A DNA stretch of 21,778 nucleotides from Ruminococcaceae bacterium UBA5413 (GCA_002409585.1 DHNP01000002.1:1-21778); one strand, 5' to 3'. Positions 7,623 through 14,599 are shown, numbered from the stretch's first letter. The notes: generated from the letters alone by a model not told the origin. Program-made: numbers and translations.

Positions 7623-8318
7623 ATGGAACATGTAATAAAACTTAATGACATAAGGAAATCATATAACGAGGGTGAAAACAAGCTCGAAGTCCTTAAGGGC
7701 ATTTCACTTGAAGTTAATGAAGGCGAGTACCTCGCTATTTTGGGGCCGTCCGGCTCCGGTAAAAGTACGCTTATGAACATAATAGGCTGTATGGATAATT
7801 TTCAAAGCGGGGATTACTGGCTTACTGACAACTATGTAAATAAACTGAACGACGCACAGCTTACACGGCTGAGGAACAGGCAGATAGGGTTTATTTTCCA
7901 AAAGTATCAGCTCATACACCAGTATACGGTCCTGCAGAACACCATGATGCCGCTTCTTATACGCGGCATACCGCGCAAAAAGGCCGAGGAAATCTCAATG
8001 GAAAAGCTTGAAATGCTCGGTATGAAAGAACGCGCGCACCATAAGCCGAACGAGCTCTCCGGCGGGCAGCAGCAAAGGACGGCGATTGCGAGGGCGCTTG
8101 TTGGGTCTCCTAAGCTTTTGCTTGCCGACGAACCGACAGGCGCGCTCGACAGGGGCACGGGGCAGGAAGTCCTGAAGCTTTTTAAGCAGCTTAACGAAAT
8201 GGGCAACACCATAGTTATGATAACGCACGATCTGCACGTGGCAAAAAGCGCTAAACGGATCGTAAAGATTATCGATGGGGAGATTTTTGAGGGCAGCCGC
8301 GACGAGATAGAAGAATGA
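7623..8318 (+). CDS. MacB/LolD-type ABC transporter ATP-binding protein
   Basis: This is the cytoplasmic ATPase powering the permease encoded at 5506-6897. All motifs are intact in a normal 231-aa length: Walker A GPSGSGKST (41-49), Q-loop FQK (92-94), signature LSGGQQQR (145-152), Walker B LLLADE (165-170), D-loop GALD, and switch histidine in MITHD (His202). These match the MacB/LolD/SalX branch. It sits 27 nt after the lipoprotein gene, so the operon order is adaptor, permease, lipoprotein, ATPase. Having the lipoprotein gene between permease and ATPase implies it is a fixed part of the system. Confidence 0.95.
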   Translation: MEHVIKLNDIRKSYNEGENKLEVLKGISLEVNEGEYLAILGPSGSGKSTLMNIIGCMDNFQSGDYWLTDNYVNKLNDAQLTRLRNRQIGFIFQKYQLIHQYTVLQNTMMPLLIRGIPRKKAEEISMEKLEMLGMKERAHHKPNELSGGQQQRTAIARALVGSPKLLLADEPTGALDRGTGQEVLKLFKQLNEMGNTIVMITHDLHVAKSAKRIVKIIDGEIFEGSRDEIEE

Positions 8319-8346
8319 CCGCGGCTATTGCGAAAGGAGATTTAAT

Positions 8347-8997
8347 ATGGCGCGTTTTATGAAGAAAAATAAATTGTTAATAGCGCTTGGCGCGGCATGC
8401 GTTTCACTGGCTGTAGCCGCCGGGGCTTTTTCGCTCACTGCCTCGGCGACATCCGAAACGCCTGAGTCTGTTATGAACCTTGCGGGGATAACGCTTTCAC
8501 AAAATACAAGTTATGTAAGCGACTCGTACTTCGGTGTTATAAATGTAAGCGTACAGGACGAAGACGTGGTGAGGGCATCTGTAGACAGCCAGTGCCGCCT
8601 TGTAGTGACGGCTATTTCAGACGGCGAAACAAGCGTTTCGTACTGGTATAGAAAAACGGCTGCCGACGGATGGACGAGCGCGACAATGAAGGTGACAGTC
8701 TCCGGCAACTCTGAAAAATCATCCAATATATCGAGCAGCGAAGCCGGCATAGTTTTTCCGAAAGCTGAGATAGGCATTAACGTAGGTGAAAGCTATACCA
8801 TGGACGGCGTGAAAGTGAACGGATTTTCAGTTAAGACTTCATCGCTCCTATGGTTTTCAGCCGCTGACGGCGTAATTTCAGTAGACAGCAAAACGGGAAA
8901 AATAACCGCCGCGGGCGCGGGTACGGCCGTGCTGTACGCGGTAGACCCGTCAACAAACGCATGCAGCAGCATCACGGTAAAAGTTGTAAAAGGATAA
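8347..8997 (+). CDS. Secreted bacterial Ig-like (BIG2-type) domain protein
   Basis: This is a predicted exported 216-aa protein. Residues 1-34 are a signal peptide with likely cleavage after ASA34; there is no lipobox, LPXTG motif or C-terminal membrane helix. The C-terminal part (about 140-216) reads as a BIG2 domain: GINVGESYTM...WFSAADGVISVDSKTGKITAAGAGTAVLYAV...ITVKVVKG. Residues 40-120 resemble a second, diverged Ig-like unit (VINVSVQDEDVVRASVDSQ...LVVTAISDGETSVSYWY). AAAGGAG lies 7 nt before the ATG. It is the last gene of the exporter operon, 28 nt after the ATPase, and is followed by a strong terminator. Whether it is a structural partner at the cell surface or a cargo is unknown. Confidence 0.8.
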   Translation: MARFMKKNKLLIALGAACVSLAVAAGAFSLTASATSETPESVMNLAGITLSQNTSYVSDSYFGVINVSVQDEDVVRASVDSQCRLVVTAISDGETSVSYWYRKTAADGWTSATMKVTVSGNSEKSSNISSSEAGIVFPKAEIGINVGESYTMDGVKVNGFSVKTSSLLWFSAADGVISVDSKTGKITAAGAGTAVLYAVDPSTNACSSITVKVVKG

Positions 8998-9007
8998 GCA
9001 GAACGTA

Positions 9008-9054
9008 AAAAGGCCCCGCGCGTGTAGGTTATGTACTCGTGCGCGGGGCCTTTT
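9008..9054. terminator. Bidirectional intrinsic terminator
   Basis: A perfect 14-bp stem (9008-9021 with 9041-9054, AAAAGGCCCCGCGC) encloses a 19-nt loop. The A and T tracts at the stem ends serve both strands. It separates the exporter operon from the convergent peroxidase gene. Confidence 0.92.
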
Positions 9055-9086
9055 ATGATGCATTTTTTAATTTTTACAATAGGAAG

Positions 9087-9632
9087 TTAAAGTGAAGAGG
9101 CGATAATCGGGTCGAGTTCTTCCGGCGTGACGGTAGGTTCGAACCTTGCTTTTACGCTGCCTTTCCTGTCAATAAGGAATTTTGTAAAGTTCCACTTTAT
9201 GCCGCTGCCTTCGAAGTTATCAGGGTAGTTGTCCTTTACGACGCCCTGTATCATCCTGCCGGAGTCCTTGTCAAGTTCAAAGCCTTTAAATGGGGCTTCT
9301 TTTTTAAGGTACGTGTAAAGCGGGTCTTCGTTTGCCCCGTTTACGTCGATTTTGGCGAACATCGGGAAGGTAACGCCGTAATTCATCTTGCAGAATGACA
9401 TAATCTCGCCGTTGCTGCCGGGGTCCTGCTGCAAAAACTGGTTGCACGGGAACCCGAGGATCACAAGGCCCTTGCCAGCGTACTTTTTGTACAGCTTCTC
9501 AAGGCCGTCGTATTGCGGCGTAAAACCGCATTTGCTTGCAGTGTTTACAATGAGGAGAAGTTTTCCGGAGTAGTCCGAAAGCGAAACCTCGCTGCCCTTT
9601 ATATCTTTAACTTTAAAATCATAAATACCCAT
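9087..9632 (-). CDS. Glutathione peroxidase-family thiol peroxidase (Cys type)
   Basis: It reduces peroxides, in bacteria of this kind probably with thioredoxin or another small thiol rather than glutathione. From the ATG at 9632 the product is 181 aa; a TTG four codons upstream is too close to the AAAGG ribosome site. The peroxidatic residue is Cys35 in NTASKCGFTPQY, a cysteine rather than selenocysteine. The tetrad is completed by the Gln of FLQQDPG (Gln69) and Trp-Asn in GIKWNFTKFLI. FLQQDPG differs slightly from the usual FGGQEPG. A cysteine near residue 80 (MSFCKMNYGVTFPMF) fits the resolving position of thioredoxin-dependent members. It is last in a minus-strand row with rubrerythrin and desulfoferrodoxin, which supports oxidative stress defence. 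Confidence 0.93.
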   Translation of the reverse strand: MGIYDFKVKDIKGSEVSLSDYSGKLLLIVNTASKCGFTPQYDGLEKLYKKYAGKGLVILGFPCNQFLQQDPGSNGEIMSFCKMNYGVTFPMFAKIDVNGANEDPLYTYLKKEAPFKGFELDKDSGRMIQGVVKDNYPDNFEGSGIKWNFTKFLIDRKGSVKARFEPTVTPEELDPIIASSL

Positions 9633-9663
9633 AATAAATACCAACCTTTCGTACAGTTAAGTT

Positions 9664-9702
9664 TAAAATGCCGCCATACCCGTCAGGCCGGGTTGGCGGC
9701 AT
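9664..9702 (-). terminator. Hairpin between dfx and the peroxidase gene
   Basis: An 8-bp outer stem (9668-9675 with 9695-9702, ATGCCGCC) continues into an inner ACCCG/CGGGT stem. On the minus strand it is followed by TTTTAAAC, a weak T-tract. It lies after the dfx stop and only about 35 nt before the peroxidase start, leaving no room for a promoter. Partial termination with read-through is the likely outcome. Confidence 0.6.
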
Positions 9703-9736
9703 CGGCATGCAGTCATTTATTTTGCTGTAATGTAAG

Positions 9737-10114
9737 TCAGATATCCGCTTTCCAAAGCCCGTGCAGGTTGCAGTACGCATAAGCGGTCGCTTTTTCGCCG
9801 GCACACGTGAACTCAGCCTGCGGCTTCATGCCGGGCTTAAGTTTTACTACGCTGATGGTTTCACCGGAGACAAGCGCAATCCACTCGATGTAGTGTTTTT
9901 CTTCCATCGGATGTGCGACTGAACCTACGGTAACTGTCACCCTGTCACCGTCTTTTTTAACTACGGGAACGTGCTTCTCGTGTGCAGCGTCGGTCGAGTT
10001 GGCTTTAAGCGGTGTCATGGCCGCCCCGCAGCAGCTGAGTACCCCGCCGCCTTTTCTAATCAGCGCGACTATGTTTCCGCATCTTTCACAGCGGTAAAAT
10101 AAAGCTTCATCCAT
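9737..10114 (-). CDS. dfx: Desulfoferrodoxin (superoxide reductase, two iron centres)
   Basis: It reduces superoxide to hydrogen peroxide without making oxygen, the usual strategy of strict anaerobes. The ATG at 10114 (125 aa) has AGGTGG 7 nt upstream, so the longer non-ATG start is rejected. Center I (desulforedoxin type) is complete: Cys9, Cys12, Cys28 and Cys29. Center II ligands are His48, His68, His74, Cys115 and His118, in the exact family spacing, with the EKHVP loop (Glu46-Lys47) that supplies the catalytic lysine and glutamate. Rubrerythrin upstream can dispose of the peroxide formed. A weak promoter (TTAGAA, 17 nt, TATTTT) lies in the 108-nt gap, so dfx may be transcribed alone or from the rubrerythrin gene. 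Confidence 0.96.
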   Translation of the reverse strand: MDEALFYRCERCGNIVALIRKGGGVLSCCGAAMTPLKANSTDAAHEKHVPVVKKDGDRVTVTVGSVAHPMEEKHYIEWIALVSGETISVVKLKPGMKPQAEFTCAGEKATAYAYCNLHGLWKADI

Positions 10115-10222
10115 TTTAAAAACCACCTTTTATTAAAATAAAATACACTATTCCTACGGAGTTTCTAATGTTTTACGTATACGGCGTCCCGCCGCAGGGC
10201 GGGTAACCGTTAAGCGCAGCGG

Positions 10223-10762
10223 TCAGTAGTTTACGACCCTGCGTTCAAAGTAAGCCTGCGGGTGCTTGCACGCCGGGCATACCTTCGGGGCTTCTTTGCC
10301 TTTGTAGATATAACCGCAGTTGCGGCATACCCATACGGTTTCAGTGCCGCACTTAAAGACAAGGCCGTCTTTTATGTTTGACAGGAGCTTTGCGTAGCGC
10401 TCCTCGTGTGACTTCTCGATTTCCGCTACTTTACGCATTGTTGCGGCAATGTCTTTAAAGCCTTCTTCTTCGGCTGTTTTGGCCATGTTTACATACATGT
10501 CCGTCCACTCATAATGCTCGCCGCCGGCCGCGGCCTCGAGGTTTTCAGGGGTGGACTGTATGCTGCCGCCCGAAAGCAGCTTAAACCACAGCTTTGCGTG
10601 TTCCTTTTCATTGTTAGCGGTTTCTTCAAAGATAGCCGCTATCTGCTCGTAGCCTTCTTTTTTTGCCTTTGAAGCAAAGAAAGTGTACTTGTTCCTTGCC
10701 TGTGATTCACCTGCGAACGCGTCCTGCAAGTTTTTCTCCGTTTTGCTGCCTTTTAATTCCAT
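10223..10762 (-). CDS. rbr: Rubrerythrin (NADH peroxidase component)
   Basis: This is a non-haem diiron peroxidase that removes hydrogen peroxide in anaerobes, taking electrons through its rubredoxin domain. The 179-aa protein has the erythrin four-helix part with ligands Glu19, Glu52-x2-His55 (EKEH) and Glu116-x2-His119 (EKSH), and a C-terminal rubredoxin-type iron site, Cys146-x2-Cys149 and Cys162-x2-Cys165. AGGAGG lies 8 nt before the ATG. Upstream on the minus strand is TATAAT (10825-10820) without a good -35 box; the sequence just after it matches one half of a PerR box, which would fit peroxide control but is only suggestive. It is first of the stress-defence row rbr, dfx, peroxidase. 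Confidence 0.96.
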   Translation of the reverse strand: MELKGSKTEKNLQDAFAGESQARNKYTFFASKAKKEGYEQIAAIFEETANNEKEHAKLWFKLLSGGSIQSTPENLEAAAGGEHYEWTDMYVNMAKTAEEEGFKDIAATMRKVAEIEKSHEERYAKLLSNIKDGLVFKCGTETVWVCRNCGYIYKGKEAPKVCPACKHPQAYFERRVVNY

Positions 10763-11275
10763 AACATATTCCTCCTAAATTTATTTATATATTTTATTTT
10801 TCCCTTAACTCTAGCTATTATTATACACGGCTAACAAATAAAAAGATGTAAAAATAAGAATAATAATTATTTTTATTATATTTTTTATACGTGCCTGAAA
10901 GGCCTGCCGTGCAGGCAGGCCCCAAAACGCGCAGAAGCAGTATCTGCATGCGCCATGCCGTATTGCCGCATAGGCGGAAAGTTTTGCCCGCTTTGCCAAG
11001 TACAGCGCAGCCGTACCGGCAGACGCCGGCTTTAGCCATGGTTACGGTATATGGTGATGTATGTAAGCCGCCATGGCTGTGCCAACACGATTGCGTTTCC
11101 GCCGTTACTGCAAACCACCGGAGCCTTGATGCCTGCCATATTTCCTTAAGTTTAACATAATAAAACACAAAAATTTTACTTTTGTAGAAATAACCATAAA
11201 TTTAATAAATTATTTAACTTTTTTGTTATGTTTTATGCAGAGGCCGTTTAAACACATGACGCGCGGAAAAATACG
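10763..11275. other. Gene-poor spacer with a GC-rich island
   Basis: AT-rich flanks (10763-10890 and 11160-11230) surround a GC-rich block of about 260 bp. I find no recognisable gene in it. It contains a perfect 8-bp hairpin (10901-10908 with 10914-10921, GGCCTGCC) and an inverted repeat AGCCATGG/CCATGGCT (11034-11041 with 11071-11078). The best small reading frame is on the minus strand, ATG at 11139 to TAA at 11032 (35 codons), with AAGGA very close to the start. I could not match the block to a riboswitch consensus I know. It may be a structured RNA, a decayed gene or a small peptide gene. Confidence 0.35.
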
Positions 11276-11662
11276 CTATACGGTTATTTCAACCCTGTTG
11301 CCGTCAGGGTCGCCGACGCAGCTTTCAAAGTACCCGTCGCCTGTCAGCCTGGGCGCGCTGTAAAGCGGGTACCCGCCGTCAGTTATGCTCTTTGTCGTAT
11401 GAAGGACTGCCTCCCTGCTGCCTACGGAAAAAGCGATGTGGCTGAAACCGCTTCCGTACTCTGCGTACGCCCGCTTCTGCAGGTTGGCAGAGTGTGTTAC
11501 TTCAAGCCTTGCACCGCCGCTGAACGAAATAAAATAGCTTGAAAACCCGCTTTTGTTCCTGTAAATGCCGCCGCATTTGCCGCCGAAGTACTTTACGTAA
11601 AAGTCCTTAGTCTTTTCAAGGTCTACAGCGTAAACGGCGGCATGGGCTATTTTTACATCCAT
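11276..11662 (-). CDS. VOC superfamily (glyoxalase I-like) metalloprotein
   Basis: This is a 128-aa vicinal-oxygen-chelate fold protein of two beta-alpha-beta-beta-beta modules. Candidate metal ligands stand in the glyoxalase I order: His7, Glu54, His75 and Glu125. The motifs are HAAVYAVDLEKTKDFYVKYFG at the start, FSHIAFSVGS in the middle and GDPDGNRVEI at the end, the usual glyoxalase/bleomycin-resistance signature. AAGGAG lies 8 nt before the ATG. Lactoylglutathione lyase activity is possible, but organisms of this type usually lack glutathione, so the substrate is open. It has its own promoter about 170 nt upstream, with an operator-like palindrome over the -10 box. Confidence 0.9.
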   Translation of the reverse strand: MDVKIAHAAVYAVDLEKTKDFYVKYFGGKCGGIYRNKSGFSSYFISFSGGARLEVTHSANLQKRAYAEYGSGFSHIAFSVGSREAVLHTTKSITDGGYPLYSAPRLTGDGYFESCVGDPDGNRVEITV

Positions 11663-11680
11663 TTCAGTTACTCCTTAAAA

Positions 11681-11797
11681 TTATTTTAATATTGTTTGAA
11701 ATAAAATTAAAGCCACGGAGCGCTTTTTACTGCCGGCCGCACATATCGCGTAAACGCGCTTAAGCGCCGTTATGGCGGCGATGGGATATTCATTCAT
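11681..11797 (-). CDS. Possible small upstream ORF (38 aa)
   Basis: On the minus strand, ATG at 11797 to TAA at 11681 encodes a basic 38-aa peptide beginning MNEYPIAAITALKRVY. It lies in the 5' leader of the VOC gene and stops 18 nt before its ATG. Codon choice (GCC, GCG, CGC, ATA, CTT) looks like the neighbouring genes. A GGGAAG about 9 nt upstream could serve as a weak ribosome site. It could be a leader peptide, a remnant or chance; I do not recognise it. Confidence 0.3.
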   Translation of the reverse strand: MNEYPIAAITALKRVYAICAAGSKKRSVALILFQTILK

Positions 11798-11819
11798 GTA
11801 AAACGCTTCCCGAAGGATG

Positions 11820-11862
11820 ATATTTAACATATTAAATATAGCATTTCCGTGCATTTTGTCAA
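11820..11862 (-). promoter_or_regulatory. Promoter of the VOC gene with overlapping palindrome
   Basis: The minus strand has TTGACA at 11862-11857, a 16-nt spacer and TATATT at 11840-11835. An inverted repeat with 8-bp arms (ATATTTAA, 11820-11827 and 11832-11839) covers the -10 box and start site, a good place for a repressor. The regulator is unknown. Confidence 0.75.
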
Positions 11863-11874
11863 CATGACCCGCGC

Positions 11875-11918
11875 AAAAAAAGCCTCCGGAACATGCTGCG
11901 GCAGCATTTTCCGGAGGC
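11875..11918 (-). terminator. Intrinsic terminator of the copper operon
   Basis: A GCCTCCGGA/TCCGGAGGC stem (11882-11890 with 11910-11918) is extended by an inner ATGCTGC/GCAGCAT stem and followed on the minus strand by seven T residues. It lies 39 nt after the copA stop and just upstream of the VOC promoter. Confidence 0.93.
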
Positions 11919-11957
11919 GTAAGGTTTATATCGTATTGTTGCGGGCGCAGAAACGTT

Positions 11958-14075
11958 TTATATTTTGGCGCGCTTTAGCAAAAGTGAGTTTGAAACTACC
12001 GAAACGGAACTGAAAGCCATGCACGCGCCTGCTATTATCGGGTTAAGTATGCCGAAGGCCGCGAGCGGCACGCCAAGCGAGTTGTAAATGAAAGCCCAGA
12101 AAAGGTTCTGCTTTATTTTGCGCATTATTGCTTTAGAAAGGTTTATGGCCTTCGGCACGTCGCTGAGGCTGCCGCTCATAAGCACCATAGAACCGGCGTT
12201 TGCGGCAACGTCAGTGCCTGTGCCGAGCGCCATGCCTATGTCGGCGGCGGCAAGGGCAGGCGCATCGTTAGCGCCGTCGCCTACCATGGCGACAACGCCG
12301 CCGCTTTTTTTGAACCTCTCTATCTGTTCCTGCTTGCCGCCCGGCAGCACGCCGGCAACTACTTCCTTTATACCTGCCTTTTCGGCTACTGCGCGCGCCG
12401 TCGCTTCGTTGTCGCCTGTTACCATGACGACGTTCACGCCGCTTGAAACAAGCTTTTGCACTGCTTCGGCGGAGTCTTCCTTTATGGCGTCAGCAGCTGC
12501 GAAAACAGCCGACGGTACGCCGTCAACAGTCATTACGACAGCCGTCTTGCCTTCGCGTTCAAATTCTGACGCGGTTTCATTTTGAAGCTTGCCGATGTAT
12601 ACGCTTTTACCCTCCGCATTTGCCGTAACGCCGCTGCCGGTTTTGGCGGTGAAGTTTTCGGCCGGCGGCACAGACGCGGACTTCTCCGCGGCGAAACTGT
12701 AAACCGCCCTGCCTACAGGGTGCTCGCTAAGGCTTTCGGCTGCCGCTGCCAGCCTTAGGAGTTCGCTTTCATCGCCCGAAAGGACTTTAAAGTCCGTAAC
12801 CTGCGGCTCGCCTTTTGTTACGGTGCCTGTTTTGTCGAGTATGACGGTGTTTATTTTTGAAGCGTACTGCAGCGCTCCGGCGTCTTTAATGAGTATACCG
12901 CCTGAAGCCGCCATGCCGGTGCCTACCATAAGCGCTGTGGGTGTAGCAAGGCCGAGCGAGCACGGGCAGGCGACGACGAGTACGGCTACGGCACGGCTTA
13001 CTGCCGTAGGCATATTGTGTGAAGTAAGCATGACAGCTATAAATGTTACTGCGGCGATGCCGAGTATGGCAGGTACAAAAACGTTGGCGACTTTGTCCAC
13101 AAGGTCCTGTATAGGCGGTTTGCTCTGCTGCGCCGTACGGACCATTTTTACAATGGACGACAGCATTGTGCCGCTGCCGGTTTCGGTTGCCCTGAAAGTA
13201 AACGCGCCCTGCCTGTTTACCGTACCGGCAAAGACGCTGTCGCCTTCGCCTTTTGTGACGGGTATGCTTTCGCCTGTAAGCATGCTTTCATCTATGGCGG
13301 AGCATCCGCCTGCTATAACGCCGTCAACCGCTACGCCTTCGCCCGGGCGGACGAGTACTGTGTCGCCTGGCCTTATGTCTTTTGTTGAAACGCTTACCTC
13401 CACGCCGTCCTTTATGACGGTAGCCCTTTTAGGCTGGAGCCTGAGCAGGCTGTCGACTGCGGAGTCGGCGCGGGACTTTGCCTTCGCCTCGAATATTTTA
13501 CCTAAAAAAACGAGCGTTATTACCATGGCGCATGCTTCAAAGTAAAATGTTTTGCCGCCTGAAAAAAGGTTATAAGTACTGTAAATGTAGGCCGAGAGGG
13601 TGCCGAGGCTTACGAGGACGTCCATATTGGCGCTTTTGCCGCGTATGGAGTCGAAAGCGCCCCTGAAAAAGCGCCATCCGACGCCGAACTCGACGAGCGT
13701 CGCCAGTACAAACTGCAGGCGCGCGTCGTGCAGGAGCATAAAGGCCGCGCTTTGCGGCGCCGCAAGCATTAAAATCATCGATATAAGAAACGGCAGCGTG
13801 AGTACGGCTGAAAAGACGAAGTTTGCCATAAGTATTTTAAACGCGCGCTTTTTGTACTTTGACTCGTCCTCTATAACGCTGTACCCGGCCTTTTTTACGG
13901 CTTTGGCGATATTTTTTATATCAGTTTTGTTTTCGTCGTAGACTATATGCGCCGATTCGGAAGCGTAACTCACGTCGGCGCCGCTTACGCCGTTTGTCTT
14001 TTTAACGGCACGGCATACGGCGTTCGCGCACATTACACAGTGCATGCCGCCGATTTTTACATCGACTTCTTTCAT
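11958..14075 (-). CDS. copA: Copper-exporting P1B-type ATPase
   Basis: It pumps Cu(I) out of the cytoplasm using ATP. The 705-aa protein has one N-terminal heavy-metal domain with GMHCVMC (Cys13, Cys16), eight predicted membrane helices, the transmembrane CPC motif (370-372), the phosphorylation motif DKTGT (Asp414), the SEHP histidine-proline motif near residue 450 and GDGAND (599-604). The final helices carry YNSLGVPLAA and MAFSSVSVVSNS, the Cu(I)-specific P1B-1 signature, which argues against zinc or cadmium. AGGTGA precedes the ATG. It starts 10 nt after the CopZ-like gene in a shared transcript. Expression may be copper-controlled, but no csoR or copY gene is present in the window. Confidence 0.95.
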   Translation of the reverse strand: MKEVDVKIGGMHCVMCANAVCRAVKKTNGVSGADVSYASESAHIVYDENKTDIKNIAKAVKKAGYSVIEDESKYKKRAFKILMANFVFSAVLTLPFLISMILMLAAPQSAAFMLLHDARLQFVLATLVEFGVGWRFFRGAFDSIRGKSANMDVLVSLGTLSAYIYSTYNLFSGGKTFYFEACAMVITLVFLGKIFEAKAKSRADSAVDSLLRLQPKRATVIKDGVEVSVSTKDIRPGDTVLVRPGEGVAVDGVIAGGCSAIDESMLTGESIPVTKGEGDSVFAGTVNRQGAFTFRATETGSGTMLSSIVKMVRTAQQSKPPIQDLVDKVANVFVPAILGIAAVTFIAVMLTSHNMPTAVSRAVAVLVVACPCSLGLATPTALMVGTGMAASGGILIKDAGALQYASKINTVILDKTGTVTKGEPQVTDFKVLSGDESELLRLAAAAESLSEHPVGRAVYSFAAEKSASVPPAENFTAKTGSGVTANAEGKSVYIGKLQNETASEFEREGKTAVVMTVDGVPSAVFAAADAIKEDSAEAVQKLVSSGVNVVMVTGDNEATARAVAEKAGIKEVVAGVLPGGKQEQIERFKKSGGVVAMVGDGANDAPALAAADIGMALGTGTDVAANAGSMVLMSGSLSDVPKAINLSKAIMRKIKQNLFWAFIYNSLGVPLAAFGILNPIIAGACMAFSSVSVVSNSLLLKRAKI

Positions 14076-14085
14076 TATTTTTCAC

Positions 14086-14295
14086 CTACACAACTTTATA
14101 TCCGGCTTCCGCGACGGCAGCCGAAATTTTGCTTTCGTCCGTCTTTGTATCGTCGAACGTAACTTTTGCTGTTTTGCCGGCAAGGCTTACCTTTGCTTTT
14201 TTGACGCCTTCGGTTTCTTTAAGGGCGCTTTCAAGGTTCTTTTCGCACATAGGGCAGTGCATGCCTTCGATGCTGAGCAGTATTTCTTTTTTCAT
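14086..14295 (-). CDS. copZ: CopZ-like copper chaperone (heavy-metal-associated domain)
   Basis: This is a 69-aa cytosolic protein consisting of a single HMA domain; it would hand Cu(I) to CopA. The metal site is GMHCPMC (Cys14, Cys17). I chose the ATG at 14295 because GGAGG lies 7 nt upstream and residue 1 starts the domain; reading further back adds a 23-residue non-homologous tail with no ribosome site. It is 10 nt upstream of copA. The met-his-cys-pro-met-cys motif in place of the usual MxCxxC matches the N-terminal domain of the neighbouring CopA (MHCVMC). Confidence 0.92.
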   Translation of the reverse strand: MKKEILLSIEGMHCPMCEKNLESALKETEGVKKAKVSLAGKTAKVTFDDTKTDESKISAAVAEAGYKVV

Positions 14296-14368
14296 ATTTA
14301 TTCCTCCGTTTTGTTTTATTGGCCCGCGCAGGCCGCTTTTAAGCGGACGGCGTGCCGGATGCAACTAA

Positions 14369-14390
14369 TTAGCTAACGCTAACCCATGGG
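14369..14390. promoter_or_regulatory. Candidate operator cluster upstream of copZ
   Basis: Within 22 bp are the palindrome TTAGCTAA (14369-14376), a tandem GCTAAC GCTAAC (14372-14383) and the palindrome CCCATGGG (14383-14390). This lies 75-95 bp before the copZ start. A copper-responsive repressor could bind here, but it matches neither the CopY box nor a CsoR site convincingly. Confidence 0.3.
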
Positions 14391-14428
14391 CCTGCAAAAA
14401 ATAAATTTATGCGTTTATGCGCGGCCCT

Positions 14429-14542
14429 CTACATGAAAGAAAAAAGCACGACCGAGGCGACTATGAGTACAGCGCACAGCGCCGCAAGGATACGCGCAGC
14501 GATGGTGCGGCCCTCGGTTTTGTGGCCGGCATTGTTTTTCAT
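14429..14542 (-). CDS. Small single-pass membrane protein (37 aa)
   Basis: This short gene encodes 37 residues: a basic, polar N-terminus (MKNNAGHKTEGRTIAAR) and one membrane helix (about 18-36, ILAALCAVLIVASVVLFSF), ending right after it at TAG. The ATG at 14542 has GAGG about 10 nt upstream; an in-frame ATG seven codons earlier (14563) is an alternative. A consensus-like promoter lies directly upstream (14600-14627). The orientation (N-terminus probably inside) and lack of any domain suggest a membrane-associated accessory peptide. It precedes copZ-copA on the same strand by 133 nt with no terminator between, so it may be part of the copper transcript, but a copper role is only inferred. 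Confidence 0.65.
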   Translation of the reverse strand: MKNNAGHKTEGRTIAARILAALCAVLIVASVVLFSFM

Positions 14543-14599
14543 TTTACACGCGCCTCGATTCATCTTAAAGAGAAAAGCCGAAAAACAAGAACTATTGTT

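Noticed and set aside
6872..7780. 302-codon open frame on the minus strand
   Set aside because: It lies antisense to the lipoprotein and crosses into the permease and ATPase genes, has Pro/Ser-biased composition and no domain.
10188..10203. CCCGCC/GGCGGG hairpin between rbr and dfx
   Set aside because: The stem is only 6 bp and no T-tract follows it on either strand, so it is not called a terminator.
12823..13545. 240-codon open frame on the plus strand
   Set aside because: It is antisense to copA, whose motifs are intact throughout; the composition (Thr/Ser/Pro/Met) is typical of a shadow frame.
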